In this document: positions 61,245-64,000 of the stretch, piece after piece | Position numbering within the stretch: the stretch's first letter is position 1 | Layout: each line of letters begins with the position of its first letter | Assembly: GCF_016775005.1 (NCBI RefSeq) | Contig: NZ_JAEUXI010000004.1 | Location: forward strand, 124,001-188,000 | DNA: 64,000 nucleotides | Source: Streptococcus suis | Lineage (GTDB): Bacteria; Bacillota; Bacilli; Lactobacillales; Streptococcaceae | Reading direction: 5' to 3' | Program-made: the position numbers and the translations under genes | Notes under the pieces: model-generated | What the model saw: the letters and a program-made list of their open reading frames with translations, nothing else | Databases searched by the model: none | Told to the model about the DNA's origin: nothing

Positions 61245-62660
61245 ATGGGCTATATCGACTATTCTTTTGAACCTCAAAGTGACATAGCCTTCCTCGATAT
61301 GAAGTCCTTCTACGCTTCGGTAGAATGTGTGGATAGAGGTTTGCATCCGCTCTACACATCACTGTGTGTCATGAGCCGTGCAGACAACTCGGCAGGATTG
61401 ATTCTCGCTTCTTCTCCTATGTTTAAGAAAGTCTTCGGTAAAGCAAATGTAGGTCGTTCCTACGACTTGCCATTTGATATCAACACTCGAAAATTCAGCT
61501 ATCAAAATGCATGGAAACAGGGAATTGAGGTAACACCAAAGTATAAATCGTTTATTGAACACTGGGCAAAACGTACACTCATCGTTCCTCCTCGAATGGA
61601 CAGATATATTGAGAAGAATCTAGAGATTCAGCATATCTTTCAAGACTATGCTGCTCCAGATGACATTCTCCCCTATTCAATCGATGAAGGCTTTATTGAC
61701 CTTACTAGCTCACTCTCTTACTTTATTTCTGATAAGTCAATGTCAAGGAAAGATATGTTGGATAATGTTTCGGCTATGATTCAAAGGGATATTTATCGCA
61801 AAACAGGTATTATCTCAACTGTGGGAATGAGTAATTCCAACCCTCTTCTAGCTAAACTAGCTCTTGATAATGAAGCTAAGAAAACTGCTACAATGAGATC
61901 TAACTGGTCATACGAAGATGTAGAAACCAAGGTATGGGCCATTCCAAAATTAACAGACTTTTGGGGGATCGGTAGTAAAACCGAGATTCATTTACAAAAA
62001 CTTGGTATTCATTCAATCAAAGAATTAGCCAATTTCAATCCTGATATTCTCAAAAAAGAATTCGGTAAAGTCGGTGTTCAACTTTGGTTTCACGCCAATG
62101 GAGTTGACGAGAGCAACGTCCATGAACCCTATAAACCAAAATCACGAGGATTGGGTAACTCACAAGTACTTCCTAGAGATTACAGAACCCAAAGAGAAAT
62201 TGAAATCGTATTAGCTGAAATGGCTGATCAGGTTGCTAATCGACTGCGTTCGGCCCATAAGAAAGCAACTGTTGTTTCAATCCATATTGGCTATTCTAGG
62301 ACTGAGATGAAAAAATCTATAAATGCACAGAAAAAAATAGAACCAGCAAATCTCCCAAAAACAATGGTAAGTCATGTACTTGAATTATTCCGAAAGAAAT
62401 ACACCTCTGGTGCAGTGAGACAAATTGGTGTATCTTATAGTGGCTTTGTAGATGAAAGCTATACTCTACTATCTCTCTTTGATGATGTAGAACAAATTGA
62501 AAAAGAAAATAGACTTCAGACAGCTATTGATGTTGTCAGAGAACAGTTTGGCTTTTTAGCCATACAAAAAGGAACCGTCCTAACTGAAGGTTCCAGAAAT
62601 ATTGAACGTAGTAAACTTATCGGCGGTCATTCCGCTGGTGGATTGGAGGGATTAAAATGA
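61245..62660 (+). CDS. umuC: UmuC/MucB-type Y-family DNA polymerase
   Basis: 471 aa. Palm motif DIAFLDMKSFYASVECVDRG (about 13-32) and SIDEGFIDLT (about 147) supply the catalytic acidic residues; helix-hairpin-helix LTDFWGIGSKTEIHLQKLGI (about 240), then the little-finger domain. An error-prone translesion polymerase, matching the umuC-like orf6 known beside mef(A)/msr(D) in Tn1207.1. It overlaps yolD by 4 bp and follows the LexA-like repressor, fitting SOS-type control. Confidence 0.92.
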   Translation: MGYIDYSFEPQSDIAFLDMKSFYASVECVDRGLHPLYTSLCVMSRADNSAGLILASSPMFKKVFGKANVGRSYDLPFDINTRKFSYQNAWKQGIEVTPKYKSFIEHWAKRTLIVPPRMDRYIEKNLEIQHIFQDYAAPDDILPYSIDEGFIDLTSSLSYFISDKSMSRKDMLDNVSAMIQRDIYRKTGIISTVGMSNSNPLLAKLALDNEAKKTATMRSNWSYEDVETKVWAIPKLTDFWGIGSKTEIHLQKLGIHSIKELANFNPDILKKEFGKVGVQLWFHANGVDESNVHEPYKPKSRGLGNSQVLPRDYRTQREIEIVLAEMADQVANRLRSAHKKATVVSIHIGYSRTEMKKSINAQKKIEPANLPKTMVSHVLELFRKKYTSGAVRQIGVSYSGFVDESYTLLSLFDDVEQIEKENRLQTAIDVVREQFGFLAIQKGTVLTEGSRNIERSKLIGGHSAGGLEGLK

Positions 62661-63025
62661 TTGACCGTTCATACTTACCATTTCAGTCAGCAAGAGAGTA
62701 CCAAGATACTAAGATGCAAAAATGGATGGGCTTTTTTCTATCTGAGCATACATCAGCACTCACTGACGATGCAAACAAAGTAACGTATATGTCAGATTTG
62801 TCACTGGAGAAGAAATTATTACTCCTCAGTCAGGTGTATGCTGGGCAACTGAACACGCGCATTCATGTAGTTGAAAAAAACAATCGAGTTTCCTATACTG
62901 GAACAATACCAAGTCTGACCAAAGATTTCATATTAATAAAAACTACAACAGGTCACATTAATTTGAAATTAAAAGACATTGTTAGTATTGAACTTGTAGA
63001 GGAGGTGCTCTATGAATCAGCTTGA
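62657..63025 (+). CDS. YolD-like protein
   Basis: 122 aa. RSYLPFQSAREYQDTKMQKW at the start and a beta-barrel end (NRVSYTGTIPSLTKDFILIK) are the YolD (PF08863) pattern. YolD genes pair with Y-family polymerases (yqjW/uvrX type) as their UmuD-analog partner. ATGA overlap with umuC and 14-bp overlap with the next gene. Confidence 0.88.
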   Translation: MIDRSYLPFQSAREYQDTKMQKWMGFFLSEHTSALTDDANKVTYMSDLSLEKKLLLLSQVYAGQLNTRIHVVEKNNRVSYTGTIPSLTKDFILIKTTTGHINLKLKDIVSIELVEEVLYESA

Positions 63026-63311
63026 ATTTCAGCGTAATCACCTGCAAATGGACTATTATAGCGAGAGCTACCAAGATTTTGAACGTGACTTCTACCGCTA
63101 CTCCAACATGAATATTCCATTGACCTTCCTGACTGATGATATCCTCAAAACAATGGCGACTTCTCGTAAGAATTACTTTGTCCTAAATAAGGAAAAAGCT
63201 AGAGATAATCGTGATCACTTCTTCATATTTGAAGTAAGTACCGTAGATGAGAATCCGCTAATCTATCATTATACATATAAGAAAACTACAATATATTTAG
63301 CAGAAAAATAG
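63012..63311 (+). CDS. DUF5960 family protein
   Basis: 99 aa. RNHLQMDYYSESYQDFERDF and FYRYSNMNIPLTFLTDDIL fit the DUF5960 proteins that follow umuC-yolD in streptococcal mobile elements. Function unknown; probably part of the same SOS transcript. RBS GGAGGTG. Confidence 0.75.
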   Translation: MNQLEFQRNHLQMDYYSESYQDFERDFYRYSNMNIPLTFLTDDILKTMATSRKNYFVLNKEKARDNRDHFFIFEVSTVDENPLIYHYTYKKTTIYLAEK

Positions 63312-63340
63312 GAGCAGTTCAATTGACTGTTCCTATTTTT
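63307..63340 (+). terminator. Terminator of the umuC operon
   Basis: AATAGGAGCAGT…ACTGTTCCTATT stem with loop TCAATTG, then TTTTAAT, overlapping the DUF5960 stop. Confidence 0.85.
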
Positions 63341-63428
63341 AATATTCATAAAATCTAAAGTCTTTATACTCTTTAACAATGGAGTCGCCAACCAGAACAG
63401 ACTATACTGACCAGCGACTACCTTAAAT

Positions 63429-64000
63429 TTAATGTTTCAGATTTATTTTCTTATCTCTAATTTCATAAACTACATCTGCTACATTTTCGAGTAATCGTTT
63501 ATCGTGGGTGATAAACACGATAGTTCCGGTGTACTCCTTCATTAGTATTTCCAAAGCCTCTAAACTTGGTATGTCAAGGAAGTTACTGGGTTCATCCATT
63601 ATTAGGATGTTATATCTACCCATGAGCATTTTAGCAAGCAACAATTTTATAATTTCTCCACCGCTTAAAACAGATAAACTTTTTCCAATATCGTTCTGTT
63701 TGAACCCCATAGATGCTAGCACTGAACGAATTTCTGATATATTGTAGTCACAATCCTTCTGCATAAACTCCATAACATTCTGATTACTGTTGTACTTGTA
63801 ACCATTCTGTGCAAAGTAACCTATTTTTGCCTTAGGCGAAATAGAAATTCCTTCTTCATGGTTTAAGATCATTTGGATTAAAGTTGTTTTTCCGATTCCA
63901 TTACCACCAGTTAACGCCACTTTTGCTCCTAACGGAATTTGAAAAGATGCATTTTCAAAAAGAGCCTTATCCCCAAATACTTTATTAATTTCTGCACCGA
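63429..64000 (-). CDS. msr(D): ABC-F ribosomal protection protein Msr(D) (3' part, cut by window edge)
   Basis: The last 190 codons of Msr(D) (also called Mel). The second ABC domain is complete: Walker [12 protein letters not shown] (the memory sequence of Msr(D) has GGNGTGK, so one substitution), signature [14 protein letters not shown], Walker [14 protein letters not shown] and the switch His FITHDKRL, ending [11 protein letters not shown]. Msr(D) displaces macrolides from the ribosome and is almost always downstream of mef(A), which should lie beyond this window. Convergent with the umuC cassette, as in Tn1207.1. Confidence 0.95.

Noticed and set aside
1..64000. tRNA or rRNA genes
   Set aside because: No clover-leaf with conserved GTTCGANNC or rRNA signature was noticed on either strand; the integration target is a protein gene.

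Overview
The window reads as a low-GC Firmicute chromosome, a Streptococcus and most probably S. suis judging by its housekeeping proteins. At its right it carries a large multiresistance prophage. Identification is from protein family memory only; no database search was possible.

1-14.6 kb is host chromosome, nearly all on the minus strand. It holds the start of pstC, pstS, an RsmF-type rRNA methyltransferase, an inositol-monophosphatase-family gene, a UPF0223 gene, an Spx/ArsC-family regulator, a potassium channel, ribF, truB, a DUF2130 gene, SRPBCC and VOC genes, an M15 carboxypeptidase lipoprotein and a HAD phosphatase. An AT-rich three-gene operon at 10.7-13.7 kb (SpoVK/CbbX-type AAA+ ATPase plus two unrecognised proteins) and a nucleotidyltransferase follow; this operon is the least explained host-side system.

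At 15.00-15.05 kb lie the last codons and terminator of an RlmD/RumA-type 23S rRNA uracil methyltransferase ('rum'), cut off from the rest of the gene. This marks one end of the prophage, which continues past 64 kb. Target gene, late gene order, tet(O) and msr(D) fit the Phi-m46.1 family (mef(A)/msr(D) plus tet(O) phages of S. pyogenes, with relatives in S. suis).

15.1-21.4 kb is a mosaic accretion: a zinc-ribbon gene, an AraC/GyrI-like regulator, a serine-recombinase 3' remnant, and a clostridial-type relaxase split in two by a tnpV-tet(O)-KTR unit. The phage's two tandem serine recombinases follow (21.4-23.9 kb).

24.1-50.0 kb, minus strand, holds lysis (amidase/SH3b/LysM/CHAP endolysin, holin), tail, head and packaging modules. 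It also holds a cos-like region, a ParB-MTase fusion, a phage-borne MetK, an ArpU-like regulator next to an 11-bp iteron array, an SNF2-type helicase and a VRR-NUC nuclease. Three small-gene cassettes share one repeated 5' leader. 50.3-57.2 kb is replication: a P4/D5-type primase-helicase on minus, and DUF2800, DUF2815 and a family-A DNA polymerase on plus, diverging from a region with three copies of a 44-bp motif whose fourth copy precedes the recombinases. 57.2-61 kb is the lysogeny region, with an S24 repressor facing a very large ImmA/IrrE-like protein across paired operators. 61.2-63.3 kb is the UmuC/YolD/DUF5960 SOS-type cassette of Tn1207.1-like elements, and 63.4-64 kb the 3' end of msr(D), cut by the window edge.
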